A stretch of DNA of 16,575 nt from positions 1 to 16,575 of the forward strand of contig JBBIJH010000050.1 in assembly GCA_037446075.1 (NCBI GenBank), given 5' to 3'. The DNA comes from JBBIJH01 sp037446075. Its GTDB lineage: Bacteria; Bacteroidota; Ignavibacteria; UBA10030; JAHEZR01. A program made the position numbers and the translations under genes. This document shows, one piece after another, positions 7,050 through 14,954 of the stretch. The first letter of the stretch is position 1, and each line of letters begins with the position of its first letter. The notes beneath the pieces are model-generated. The model was not told the origin of the DNA, made no database searches, and saw only the letters and a program-made list of their open reading frames with translations.

Positions 7050-8462
7050 ATGGACAGAATCCCACCGCCTAAGTCGCGCATTGGTCTGTTTGGCATTGGC
7101 CTGGCCGCCTACTGGCCGCAGTTCCCCGGACTTCAGGAACGACTCCTGGACTACATCAAACATGTCGAGAAGCAACTCCAGCAATGGGGCGACGTCAGCA
7201 GTGCCGGCCTTGTTGATACCGCCCCGAAAGCGCAAGCCGCTGGTGACCTCTTCGCGCGCAACAATGTTGATCTTATTGTTTGTTACACAGCAACGTACGC
7301 GACAAGCTCACAAGTTCTGCCTGCGGTTCAAAGGAGAAAAGTCCCGGTGCTTGTCCTCAACCTCCAACCCACTGCAGCACTTGATTATCCGAACACGGAC
7401 ACGGGTGAGTGGCTGGCAAACTGCTCGGCTTGCTGCGTCCCGGAAATCTCCTGTGCCTTTGCTCGGGCAAACATCGACTTCAACGTGGTCAGCGGGATGC
7501 TCTTCGAGGACATGAAGGCATGGGGTGAGATTCAGGATTGGGTTGACGCGGCGGCGGTGATGAGAAAACTCAGCTACGCGCGATGTGGATTCCTTGGACA
7601 TACGTATCCCGGGATGCTTGACATGTACAGCGACTTCACTATGCTCCAGTCACAGCTTGGGGTTCATAGCGAGATTCTTGAAATGGAAGATCTCAAGAAA
7701 CGTGTCGATGCAGTGAGAACAAAGGAGATCCGCGCAAAGATTCAGGAGACAAAGAAGATTTTTGAGATTGATAAGAGGGTGAGACCTGATCAACTCGAAT
7801 TTTCTGCGAGGGTTGCCTGCGGACTCGATCGCCTTGTGAAGGGCTTTGCCCTCGACGCGCTGGCCTATTATTATAGAGGACTTGACGAGAACGAGTTCGA
7901 ACGACTCGGAGCTGCGCTGACTCTCGGCAACTCCCTCCTCACCGCGAGAGGCATTCCATGTTCTGGGGAGGGCGACTCAAAGAACGCGATCGCGATGCTT
8001 ATCATGGAGTCCTTCGGTGCCGGGGGATCGTATACTGAGTTCTATGCGATGGACTTCAAAGAGAATTTCATTCTCATGGGTCACGACGGCCCGGGTCACA
8101 TCGCCATCAGCGACCGGAAACCGATCCTGCGTGGTCTCGGTTTCTATCACGGTAAGAGAGGACGCGGAGTCTCTGTGGAGTTTAACGTGAAGGCCGGACC
8201 GATCACAATTCTTGGACTGACGCAAACAGCACAGGGGCGGTTGAAGATGCTTGCTGCGCAAGGTGAGTCCATCCCTGGCCCGATCCTTCAGATTGGAAAT
8301 ACCAACAGCCGGTTGAAGTACCCACTTGGGCCCGCAGAGTTCATGACCAAATGGTGCGAGCACGGCCCGACACATCACTGTGCGCTCGGTGTGGGGCACG
8401 TGACGCACAAGCTCGAGAAGCTGGCGAAGCTCTTGAAGCTCGAGCTTGCCGTGGTTTGCTAG
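7050..8462 (+). CDS. L-fucose/L-arabinose isomerase superfamily protein
   Basis: This is a cytoplasmic Mn-dependent aldose-ketose isomerase-like protein of 470 residues. The N-terminal two-thirds are alpha/beta (SRIGLFGIGLAAYWPQF, VDLIVCYTATYATS, VPVLVLNLQP, YARCGFLGHTYPGMLDMYSD). Likely metal and catalytic residues are E307 (GEGD), D335 (YAMDF), H345/H349 (MGHDGPGH) and H442/H443 (GPTHH). Glu-Asp-His is the metal set of E. coli L-fucose isomerase (E337, D361, H528), whereas L-arabinose isomerase uses Glu-Glu-His-His; the substrate is therefore open. I chose the ATG at 7050 because GGAG (7038-7041) lies 8 nt upstream and the fold begins at SRIGLFG; the open frame extends upstream to a TTG at 6927 that overlaps the phosphatase gene. 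Its place before the glycosidase cluster suggests it handles a sugar released there (inference). Confidence 0.85.
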   Translation: MDRIPPPKSRIGLFGIGLAAYWPQFPGLQERLLDYIKHVEKQLQQWGDVSSAGLVDTAPKAQAAGDLFARNNVDLIVCYTATYATSSQVLPAVQRRKVPVLVLNLQPTAALDYPNTDTGEWLANCSACCVPEISCAFARANIDFNVVSGMLFEDMKAWGEIQDWVDAAAVMRKLSYARCGFLGHTYPGMLDMYSDFTMLQSQLGVHSEILEMEDLKKRVDAVRTKEIRAKIQETKKIFEIDKRVRPDQLEFSARVACGLDRLVKGFALDALAYYYRGLDENEFERLGAALTLGNSLLTARGIPCSGEGDSKNAIAMLIMESFGAGGSYTEFYAMDFKENFILMGHDGPGHIAISDRKPILRGLGFYHGKRGRGVSVEFNVKAGPITILGLTQTAQGRLKMLAAQGESIPGPILQIGNTNSRLKYPLGPAEFMTKWCEHGPTHHCALGVGHVTHKLEKLAKLLKLELAVVC

Positions 8463-8472
8463 ACTGGAATTC

Positions 8473-8490
8473 AAAGTGTAAAGTGCAAAG
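8473..8490 (+). repeat. Short 7-bp tandem repeat just after the isomerase stop
   Basis: AAAGTGT (8473-8479) is followed directly by AAAGTGC (8480-8486) and then AAAG. It begins 10 bp after the stop codon and is preceded by GAATTC. Confidence 0.6.
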
Positions 8491-8556
8491 GTTAAAACGG
8501 GCGGGGAACCGAAATCGTCGGCGGTGTATGGAGGTAGAATCAATCGAAGGGGTTAA

Positions 8557-8594
8557 ATTTCGGCGAGACTGTCCCCAAGACCCATCGCCGAAAT
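8557..8594. repeat. Inverted repeat, 10-bp perfect stem
   Basis: ATTTCGGCGA (8557-8566) pairs with TCGCCGAAAT (8585-8594) around an 18-nt loop that contains GACTGTCCCC. No T tract follows, so it is not a standard intrinsic terminator. It could be an mRNA-stabilising hairpin, a REP-like element or a protein-binding site. Confidence 0.65.
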
Positions 8595-8653
8595 CTACTG
8601 CACGTGCGGGTGGGGATTGATTCGCGCGTTACGATTTCGAAAAGGTTTCTTTG

Positions 8654-8680
8654 TTACTTTCTTTCTCGGAAAGAAAGTAA
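8654..8680. repeat. Inverted repeat, 12-bp perfect stem with TCG loop
   Basis: TTACTTTCTTTC (8654-8665) pairs perfectly with GAAAGAAAGTAA (8669-8680), leaving a 3-nt loop. It is AT-rich and fully symmetric. It may act as a bidirectional terminator, or as a binding site upstream of the mannosidase gene, whose ATG is 84 bp away. No T tract follows on either side beyond the stem. Confidence 0.75.
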
Positions 8681-8764
8681 ATGGCACTTATCCCAACTAC
8701 TATTCAATTAGCTTGATTCATAATTGACGAGACTAAACTCCAGCACATTTTCAATGCATCTGAC

Positions 8765-11326
8765 ATGAACCCGCAAAACTCAAAACACTACACCATCCAC
8801 ATGATCGGCAACGCGCACATCGACCCGATCTGGCTCTGGACACTGGAGGAAGGGAGAAAAGAAGTCCGCGATACGTGCCAGTCCGCCATCGATCGAATGG
8901 AAGAAACTCCGGGCTTCACTTTCACCCGCAGTTCAGCCTCTGCCTACCGATGGATTGAGGAAGATGATCCCGAGCTATTTAGAAAAATACAGGAGAGAGT
9001 CCGTGAAGGCCGCTGGAGTATTGTGAACGGATGGTGGGAACAACCTGACTGCAACATTCCGTGCGGTGAATCATTCGTGCGCCATTCATTGTATGGGAAG
9101 CGGTACTTTCGCGAGAAGTTTGGTGTTGATGTCATCGTCGGATACAACGTCGACAGCTTTGGGCACAACGGAATGCTGCCTCAGATCCTAGCCAAGTCAG
9201 GCTTCAAGTACTACATCTTCTTCAGGCCGAGCCCGGAGGAAAAGACTTTGCCCGGTTCAGTCTTTTGGTGGGAAAGCCCTGATGGATCTCGGGTCCTTGC
9301 GTGTCGCCCCCCACTTCATTACTGCTCCTACGGTGAGATGACCCCGGTCGAGAAGCGAATTCGAGCGGTCGCGGATCAGTTCCAAGCACCGCTCAAAGAT
9401 GTCCTCTGTTTTTATGGAGTTGGAAATCACGGCGGTGGACCAACGAAGCAGGATATCCAAACTATCCGTCAAATGGCTAGCGACGGAAATCTACCAAATA
9501 TTGAGTTCAGCACAGTAGAAAAATTCTTTGAGAAAGTTTTGAAGCAGACGAGAAACTTCCCTGTTGTCCGCGAGGATCTCCAGTATTTCTCCCGTGGATG
9601 TTATACGTCCCTCTCTGCTGTGAAGAGATACAATCGGAAGTGCGAGACTCTCCTTCTGACGGCGGAGAAGTTCTCCTCAGTTGCTCACCGGTTGTTTGGA
9701 ACCCTATACCCGCAGGAGGAATTATCCGGTGCATGGGAGAAGGTTCTTTTCAATCAATTCCACGATATCCTGTGCGGAACATGCATTCCCGAGGCCTACC
9801 CGGATGTCTATGCGATGTACGAGCAATGCCTCTCAATCGCTCAACGCGCACTGGACGCCGCTCTTCACTCCATCGCTTTTCATGTAAATACTCTCGGCCA
9901 AGGATTGCCTATCGTCGTGTTCAACCCAAGCAGCTGGCGTCGATCGGGACCTGTCGAAGTCACCCTTCCTGTGAGGGTTCCTCCACTCTCCCTTCAAATT
10001 CTTAATGACGAAGGAAAATCCATCCATGTTCAAGTAGCAACGGGTAGCATGCGCAGCGCCAACAATGGAATGAGCCTCGTCTATCAGGCCGATGTGCCAG
10101 CCCTTGGGTACCGCATTTATCGTGCGGTCTTTCGATACGCTGAGTCGCCATCGAGAAAAAAATTTTTCCTCGACGTCCCGCTCTGGAAGATCCGCGGCTG
10201 GAAGCAACCCATGCCGCCTTCAACTCGTCCCAGCACTGTCGCGCCTCCAACGCCTTCTGCTCTCAAGGTAGATGGCAGTGCAATCGAGAACGAATACTAC
10301 CGGATCAAAATTGATCCTGAGACTGGCTTATTTGCCAGCATCTATGATAAGGTGAACCGCGTCGAGGTGCTGGCGTCGCCGGGAAACCGGCTCCTGGTGT
10401 TGGCCGACAAAAGCGACACATGGGGAATGAAGGACCTGGGATGGCAAGAGGTTGTTGGTGAGTTCAAGACAGAGGGAAAAATTGAAATTACGGAACGTGG
10501 CCCTGTAAGAATCGGCCTGCGCATCAGAAGCCGTTACGAGAATTCAACGGCAGTGCAGGACATTCTCCTGTACTCAGGTTCGCGTCCCATTGAGTGCAGA
10601 CTTACCGTCGACTGGCATGAGAAGCACAAGATGCTCAAAGTCTCTTTCCCATTGAAGCTGCAGAACCCCGTTGCTACTTGTCAGATCCCCTATGGCTTTA
10701 TCACTCGACCGACAAACGGCGAAGAACAGCCGATGCAAGGATGGGTTGATCTCGGCGGAACGGCTCTGGATGATTCGGGTGGCGCGATCGCATACGGGGT
10801 GTCCCTCCTGAATGACTGCAAATATGGTTTTGACGCGAAAGATGCTGAGCTGCGAATGACTGTGCTCAGAAGTCCGCTGTACGCCTACTTCCCGGAGGCT
10901 ACACTGGAGCCGGAGAAGAACTACGAGTACATTGATCAAGGGGTGCAGACGCTTACCTATGCTATTCTTCCCCACGTCGGCGACTGGCGAGAGGCTGGAA
11001 CTGTTCGTGCTGCTGAAGAGCTGAACAATCCTCTCCTCTCTTTGGTCGAGCCACCCCACGCAGGCACTCTCAAACCCTCCGAGGAATTCCTTGAATGCTC
11101 TCCCTCGAACGCCGTCTGCACGGTCCTGAAGAAAGCTGAGGTTTCAGACGATCTTATCATTCGACTCTATGAAACATCTGGATACGATACCCTCGTGAGA
11201 ATCAAACTTTCCCAGCCACCCGTGATCAAAGAGCTGAAGCTCGGACACCATGAGATCAAGACATTGAGATTTTCGAAGGGAGAATTTATAGAAGTGAACA
11301 TGCTGGAGGAAGAAACCCCTCATTAG
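8765..11326 (+). CDS. Alpha-mannosidase, glycoside hydrolase family 38
   Basis: This 853-residue zinc enzyme releases alpha-linked mannose from oligosaccharides or glycosides with retention. The catalytic domain begins at once with the zinc-site motif IGNAHIDPIWLW (H18, D20). YNVDSFGHNGMLPQIL holds the nucleophile D129, GVGNHGGGPT follows (H221), and FNQFHDILCGTCIPEAY holds the fourth zinc ligand H332. A three-helix middle domain and a large C-terminal beta-sandwich region follow (ENEYYRIKIDPETGLFASIYDK at about 507-528). A proline-rich insert (about 480-498) lies just before that domain. There is no signal peptide, so it should act in the cytoplasm on imported material. The ATG at 8765 lacks a clear ribosome site, but the motif starts within 20 residues, so a later start is impossible. 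Linkage preference cannot be read. Confidence 0.95.
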   Translation: MNPQNSKHYTIHMIGNAHIDPIWLWTLEEGRKEVRDTCQSAIDRMEETPGFTFTRSSASAYRWIEEDDPELFRKIQERVREGRWSIVNGWWEQPDCNIPCGESFVRHSLYGKRYFREKFGVDVIVGYNVDSFGHNGMLPQILAKSGFKYYIFFRPSPEEKTLPGSVFWWESPDGSRVLACRPPLHYCSYGEMTPVEKRIRAVADQFQAPLKDVLCFYGVGNHGGGPTKQDIQTIRQMASDGNLPNIEFSTVEKFFEKVLKQTRNFPVVREDLQYFSRGCYTSLSAVKRYNRKCETLLLTAEKFSSVAHRLFGTLYPQEELSGAWEKVLFNQFHDILCGTCIPEAYPDVYAMYEQCLSIAQRALDAALHSIAFHVNTLGQGLPIVVFNPSSWRRSGPVEVTLPVRVPPLSLQILNDEGKSIHVQVATGSMRSANNGMSLVYQADVPALGYRIYRAVFRYAESPSRKKFFLDVPLWKIRGWKQPMPPSTRPSTVAPPTPSALKVDGSAIENEYYRIKIDPETGLFASIYDKVNRVEVLASPGNRLLVLADKSDTWGMKDLGWQEVVGEFKTEGKIEITERGPVRIGLRIRSRYENSTAVQDILLYSGSRPIECRLTVDWHEKHKMLKVSFPLKLQNPVATCQIPYGFITRPTNGEEQPMQGWVDLGGTALDDSGGAIAYGVSLLNDCKYGFDAKDAELRMTVLRSPLYAYFPEATLEPEKNYEYIDQGVQTLTYAILPHVGDWREAGTVRAAEELNNPLLSLVEPPHAGTLKPSEEFLECSPSNAVCTVLKKAEVSDDLIIRLYETSGYDTLVRIKLSQPPVIKELKLGHHEIKTLRFSKGEFIEVNMLEEETPH

Positions 11327-11330
11327 ACTG

Positions 11331-11655
11331 ATGAAGCGAATGAAGGTGAGATTTCGTCGAAGTAGACACAACCCGATCATCGTCGGAGGCAGAGCTGCTT
11401 ATGACACAGGTGGTGGAAAGCCCCTGGAGAAAATGTGGCCTCCGGATTCACCCTTCTGTGTCCCCTCAAGATTGGGATTATCATGAGACGGGCGGAGAAT
11501 GGGACAGTTTAGATTTCCACGCCCCGAGGATGGTGAAGTGAGAAAATACACACTTTCTTTTCTATGATGGCTCGAACACAGAAAACATCGAAGCGCGACA
11601 GATTGGAGTTGCAACTGCGGAAGCGCCTATTGAACGAGCCAACCGTCTCACGAGA
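11331..11655 (+). pseudogene. Remnant of a five-bladed beta-propeller glycoside hydrolase (GH43/GH32/GH130-like)
   Basis: No intact gene fills this 325-bp gap, but degraded coding sequence does. An ORF from the ATG at 11331, only 4 bp after the mannosidase stop, reads RRSRHNPIIV, a typical propeller N-terminus, and ends at TGA 11484-11486. In another frame (from 11392) the sequence reads QDWDYHETGGEWDSLDFHAP, then RMVK, TGA (11539-11541), and ENTHFLFYDGSNTENIEA and RQIGVATAEAP. Read together, HAPRMVK-x-...FLFYDGSN...IGVATAEAP is the blade pattern of these enzymes, with TGA standing where a Trp (TGG) codon would fit. At least one frameshift (about 11455-11475) and one stop are needed, and the length is about a third of the family norm. 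The last part runs in the frame of the following GH5-like gene, but no start codon lies between the TGA and 11656. Confidence 0.65.
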
Positions 11656-13092
11656 ATGACCACGTCGCCACGCAACTTCATCCGGGTTGCACGCAACGGC
11701 TGGACTCTTGAAGAATCCCGCACCGGCAAGCCTTTCATCCCAATCGGTTGCAATTACTATGACCCGGCAGCAAACGGCTGGCCGCCGAAGATCTGGAAAC
11801 AGTTCAACAAGCGAAGGGTCAGCGAACACTTTAAGATGATGGCAGATCTCGGTATCAATGCCCTCCGTGTTTTCATTTCCTGGGCTAGCTTCATGCCGAG
11901 AGAAGGCAAGCTTTCTCACGAAGCGCTGGACAAGTGCGGCGATCTGCTCTCGATGGCAAAGGCTTCGGGGACCAGAGTGAACCTGACAGGGCCGGATTTC
12001 TGGGAAGGTTACCCGAAGTGGCTCTCGCCTGGTGACTTCGTCGGTTATCAGCACTTCATCGATCCACGATACCTTGACGCGCATTCAACCTTTTGGGAGC
12101 TTCTCGCCGAACACTTTAGAGATGAAGAAACGATCTACGCCTTCGACCTCGCCAATGAGCCATTCATGCCGTGGTCGGGTAAACGAATGGAGAAACTCTG
12201 GAACGAGTGGCTCGTGCGGAAGTTCACATCGATCTCTTCATTGAAAAGTCGATGGGAAAAGCCTGCGTCGAGGAGTCTCAGATTCGGTGAGATCCCTATT
12301 CCTCCGAATGTGCGACGGCCCGGTTCTAGCTATCTCATCGACTACCAAAAATTTCGTGAAGAGATGGCACTCCAATGGGTAAAGAACGGCATCAACGCGA
12401 TCCGGCGAGTCGAAAAGAATCATCTCATCACCGTTGGTCTTCATCAGTCGGGTTTCCCTCTCGAAGAGATGATTCCGTCCCGTTACACGGCATTCAACCC
12501 TCACCTCTTGAAATCAGCGGTTGACTACATCGCACTGCACTGGTATCCATTCGGGAATCCGTTCACGGTCTCCTTGAGCCCATACGATCTCCCCGGCAAT
12601 CTGGAGAAAAGCCTCTCCGTGGCTCTCGCCAATGTGAGGTATCACAATGTCGGTAAGCCCGTGATCATCGAGGAGTTCAGTTACTACGGTAACGGCTCGC
12701 CGACATTCTGGGGCGGGATTCTGCCGTATCGAACGGAGGAGGAACAGGAGGATTTCTCCCGGCGTTTCCTTGAAACGACCATGGGGTCATGCGCGGGTTG
12801 GCTCAATTGGCCGCTGATCGATACACCTCTTTCGACCGACACAAGTGCATTCGGTGGGTTCTACCGTGCCGACGGAACGCTCAAGAAGTGGGGAAAGACG
12901 TTTCGGAAGCTCAGCCTCCAGCTCCAGAACGCAAGACCAAAGCGAAGAAGCGGCACGACCAAGATTCCCTTGAGTCGAGAGGCCGCCCTGACGGATGCAG
13001 AAGCCTGCCACAAGATTTATCAGCGATGCCTGAAGCTTTTCAACCGAGGCAAGGTGGTGGATTTTGAAGTCGGGATGGAAAATTCAGGATAG
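11656..13092 (+). CDS. GH5-like glycoside hydrolase (cellulase/beta-mannanase superfamily, clan GH-A)
   Basis: This 478-residue protein has a clan-A TIM barrel. It opens with NGWTLEESRTGKPFIPIGCNYYDP, where the IPIGCNYY strand is typical of GH5 enzymes, followed by MADLGINALRVFISW (62-76). The acid/base motif is DLANEPF with E168; HWYPFG (295-300) lies on a later strand; the nucleophile is E340 in PVIIEEFSYYG; GWLNWPL (381-387) closes the barrel. Both catalytic glutamates are present. The last about 50 residues form a basic tail (ARPKRRSGTTK) and a short helical end. There is no signal peptide, unlike polymer-degrading GH5 enzymes, so it probably cleaves a short beta-mannoside or beta-glucoside in the cytoplasm. 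ATG 11656 is the first start after the TGA at 11539; no ribosome site is evident. Exact subfamily is not resolved, and GH2- or GH39-like relatives cannot be fully excluded. Confidence 0.8.
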   Translation: MTTSPRNFIRVARNGWTLEESRTGKPFIPIGCNYYDPAANGWPPKIWKQFNKRRVSEHFKMMADLGINALRVFISWASFMPREGKLSHEALDKCGDLLSMAKASGTRVNLTGPDFWEGYPKWLSPGDFVGYQHFIDPRYLDAHSTFWELLAEHFRDEETIYAFDLANEPFMPWSGKRMEKLWNEWLVRKFTSISSLKSRWEKPASRSLRFGEIPIPPNVRRPGSSYLIDYQKFREEMALQWVKNGINAIRRVEKNHLITVGLHQSGFPLEEMIPSRYTAFNPHLLKSAVDYIALHWYPFGNPFTVSLSPYDLPGNLEKSLSVALANVRYHNVGKPVIIEEFSYYGNGSPTFWGGILPYRTEEEQEDFSRRFLETTMGSCAGWLNWPLIDTPLSTDTSAFGGFYRADGTLKKWGKTFRKLSLQLQNARPKRRSGTTKIPLSREAALTDAEACHKIYQRCLKLFNRGKVVDFEVGMENSG

Positions 13093-13121
13093 AGGATGCA
13101 GAACTCAGGATGAAGGATGCA
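13081..13121 (+). repeat. Imperfect 21-bp tandem repeat joining two genes
   Basis: AATTCAGGATAGAGGATGCA (13081-13100) recurs as AACTCAGGATGAAGGATGCA (13102-13121), 17 of 20 bases alike. The TAG stop of the GH5-like gene (13090-13092) lies in the first copy. The second copy holds the ribosome site of the next gene (AAGGA, 13113-13117) and a possible ATG at 13110. Confidence 0.8.
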
Positions 13122-13124
13122 ATG

Positions 13125-14918
13125 ATGGAGAAAATTGAACTAACAAACGGAATCTGGACGTTCGTTTTGTCTGAAGACGGACGAGCGCTTTCCCTTACTG
13201 ATGGAGAGAAGGAACTGCTGCGAAAAGATCCATCCATCCCGATCTGCGAGTTTCTCCTGACCGAATCAGGCCAGAACCATCGGGTCTTCTCAGCGCTCCT
13301 TCTCCGGCACGATGCAAGATCAGCAGCATTCACCGCAGAGCTTGACTTGGGGAACCCGGTGCGGCTTCACTTCGATTGGCAGATGGGAAATCCCGACGAG
13401 TCTGGGACTCCCCTCCTTTGTACGATTGACCTCAGAGCCGCTACCGATCTCAATACAGACGTGGCCCTGAAATGGTTCTGGAATTTCCAGATCCCAATGG
13501 CGGAGAGGAGTCTCTTTGTTCCACTTTTTGACGGACACGGGCTAAGAACGTCCCTCAAGGAACCGAGAGGCTGGCACTATGAATGTACAAGCCATCAGGC
13601 TGTTGTAGAAACAAACCGACTTGCAATTCCGGTTCTCGATGAGTATTCGCACGACTTGACTTTGCGCGTGGCACACTTTTCTGATCCCTTCTTCGGCACA
13701 GCCCTCATCCTTCCCAGTTCAGATTCCGCTGGGGCTTTCTCATCGAAGTTCCTTTCCGCCGTCGGTCCTCAGCAATTTCAGAGACGAATCTTCGGACTCT
13801 ACCTTCACAACGGCGATGCTGCAACTGCGCTTGAAGCCTTCTTCCGCTACGCAATCCCACACTGTCCCCCCGGGCCCGACTGGCTCCATGAGATTGCAAT
13901 GGTCGACTATGATTTCCTGAGCAAGAAGGGAGAAGGTTGGTATCGGGATGTGGACAAACTTACCGAGCTGATCGAGCCTAACGATCGACATTGTGTCTTG
14001 CTGACCCTACACGGCTGGTATGATTTCCTCGGTCGGTACAGCTACGATGAATCCACGCATCGAATGCTCAACGAGTGGATTGCGATGCCAGGCGGCGACA
14101 AGATTTCAATGTCGCTGACAAACATGCACAAGCGGATTACGTATGCGAAGGAGCGTAGATTTCGAGTTGCCCTCTACTTTGCCGATGGGCTGGCAATTGA
14201 TTCGGGGTCGCCGACCTATTCCGAAGAGATCGTCTTCCGTGAGCCGAGCGGCGAACTTCGAAGGCATCACTGGGGCGGCCCGGACACCGTCGCGCAGACG
14301 TACATCATGAATCCGGTTCATCCAAAAGTCCAAGCACTCCTTCGGGGTTATCTCAAAGCACTCCTCAATGAGTTTGGAAAGGAGATTGATGCACTGAACT
14401 GGGATGAGACTTTTACAACGAAAGTCGGCGACATCTCGACGGGCAGCTTTCCGGGTTACGCAGACAGAGCTTTCATGCTCTTCTGCAAGGAGCTGCGTGA
14501 CATAGTGAAATCACACAACCCGGAGATTGCCTTCCTCGCCTCTGACTGCACTGGCCTGATGCTTCCTCAAGAAGATGGATCGTTCTGGCAAGCGCTTCCG
14601 GCACAGAATGCAGTTGTCTTTGACGGAACATTCCAGGATAGCCACTGCTACCCAACGGCTTGGCAGTATGGGCTCTTCCCGAACTACAGGAATGTCGTCT
14701 GGTCCTGCAACTGGACACCGTTTGAGCGTTTCGATTGGACAAACACTGGCGTGAGGGTTTTCGGCGTTCCTGTTGCTATCTCGAACGGCTGGGGGGAGAA
14801 CCGGGGAATTTCAGATGCCACCGAGGTGGAGGTGAGGAAGGTCATGGACTTGTTCGATTTTCGGAAGAACCTACGCAACAGGCTTCGATGGCTTGAAACA
14901 CGCGATCTCCACAAGTAG
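13125..14918 (+). CDS. Unrecognised two-domain protein resembling a retaining alpha-glycosidase (beta-sandwich plus TIM barrel)
   Basis: I do not recognise a named family for this 597-residue protein. Residues 1 to about 250 are rich in beta strands (TNGIWTFVLSEDGRALSLTDG, VALKWFWNFQIP, LTLRVAHFSDPFFGTALILP), like the N-terminal sandwich of GH31/GH36/GH97 enzymes. From DWLHEIAMVDYDF onward, strands and helices alternate like a TIM barrel: CVLLTLHGWYDF, FRVALYFADGLA, IDALNWDETFT, EIAFLASDCTG, NAVVFDGTFQD. D427 in NWDETF and D474 in ASDCTG are at strand ends and are candidate nucleophile and acid/base (inference). A Trp/Tyr/His-rich stretch (HCYPTAWQYGLFPNY) follows. No signal peptide. I start at ATG 13125, with AAGGA 7 nt upstream; ATG 13110 and 13122 are alternatives. 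It lies 32 bp after the GH5-like gene and 36 bp before the transporter. Confidence 0.7.
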   Translation: MEKIELTNGIWTFVLSEDGRALSLTDGEKELLRKDPSIPICEFLLTESGQNHRVFSALLLRHDARSAAFTAELDLGNPVRLHFDWQMGNPDESGTPLLCTIDLRAATDLNTDVALKWFWNFQIPMAERSLFVPLFDGHGLRTSLKEPRGWHYECTSHQAVVETNRLAIPVLDEYSHDLTLRVAHFSDPFFGTALILPSSDSAGAFSSKFLSAVGPQQFQRRIFGLYLHNGDAATALEAFFRYAIPHCPPGPDWLHEIAMVDYDFLSKKGEGWYRDVDKLTELIEPNDRHCVLLTLHGWYDFLGRYSYDESTHRMLNEWIAMPGGDKISMSLTNMHKRITYAKERRFRVALYFADGLAIDSGSPTYSEEIVFREPSGELRRHHWGGPDTVAQTYIMNPVHPKVQALLRGYLKALLNEFGKEIDALNWDETFTTKVGDISTGSFPGYADRAFMLFCKELRDIVKSHNPEIAFLASDCTGLMLPQEDGSFWQALPAQNAVVFDGTFQDSHCYPTAWQYGLFPNYRNVVWSCNWTPFERFDWTNTGVRVFGVPVAISNGWGENRGISDATEVEVRKVMDLFDFRKNLRNRLRWLETRDLHK

Positions 14919-14954
14919 CCCGAACCCACTGGTGTAGATCTTTTTCTTCTCCCG

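Larger units (their letters stand above)
8463..8764. other. Intergenic region with repeats, no gene
   Basis: This 302-bp gap separates the isomerase from the alpha-mannosidase. From left to right it holds a short tandem repeat (8473-8490), a 10-bp inverted repeat with an 18-nt loop (8557-8594) and a 12-bp inverted repeat with a 3-nt loop (8654-8680). The last about 80 bp are AT-rich and may contain the promoter of the mannosidase gene, but no box pair is convincing. The open frame on the + strand that spans part of it has no recognisable protein character. Confidence 0.6.

Noticed and set aside
8351..8620. Open frame of 89 codons on the + strand running from the isomerase gene into the gap
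   Set aside because: Most of it overlaps the isomerase in another frame, and the remainder runs through the repeats with no protein-like pattern.
8714..8760. Possible promoter TTGATT or TTGACG before the mannosidase gene
   Set aside because: No -10 box at 16-18 nt; the only candidate, TAAACT, is too close to the first hexamer.
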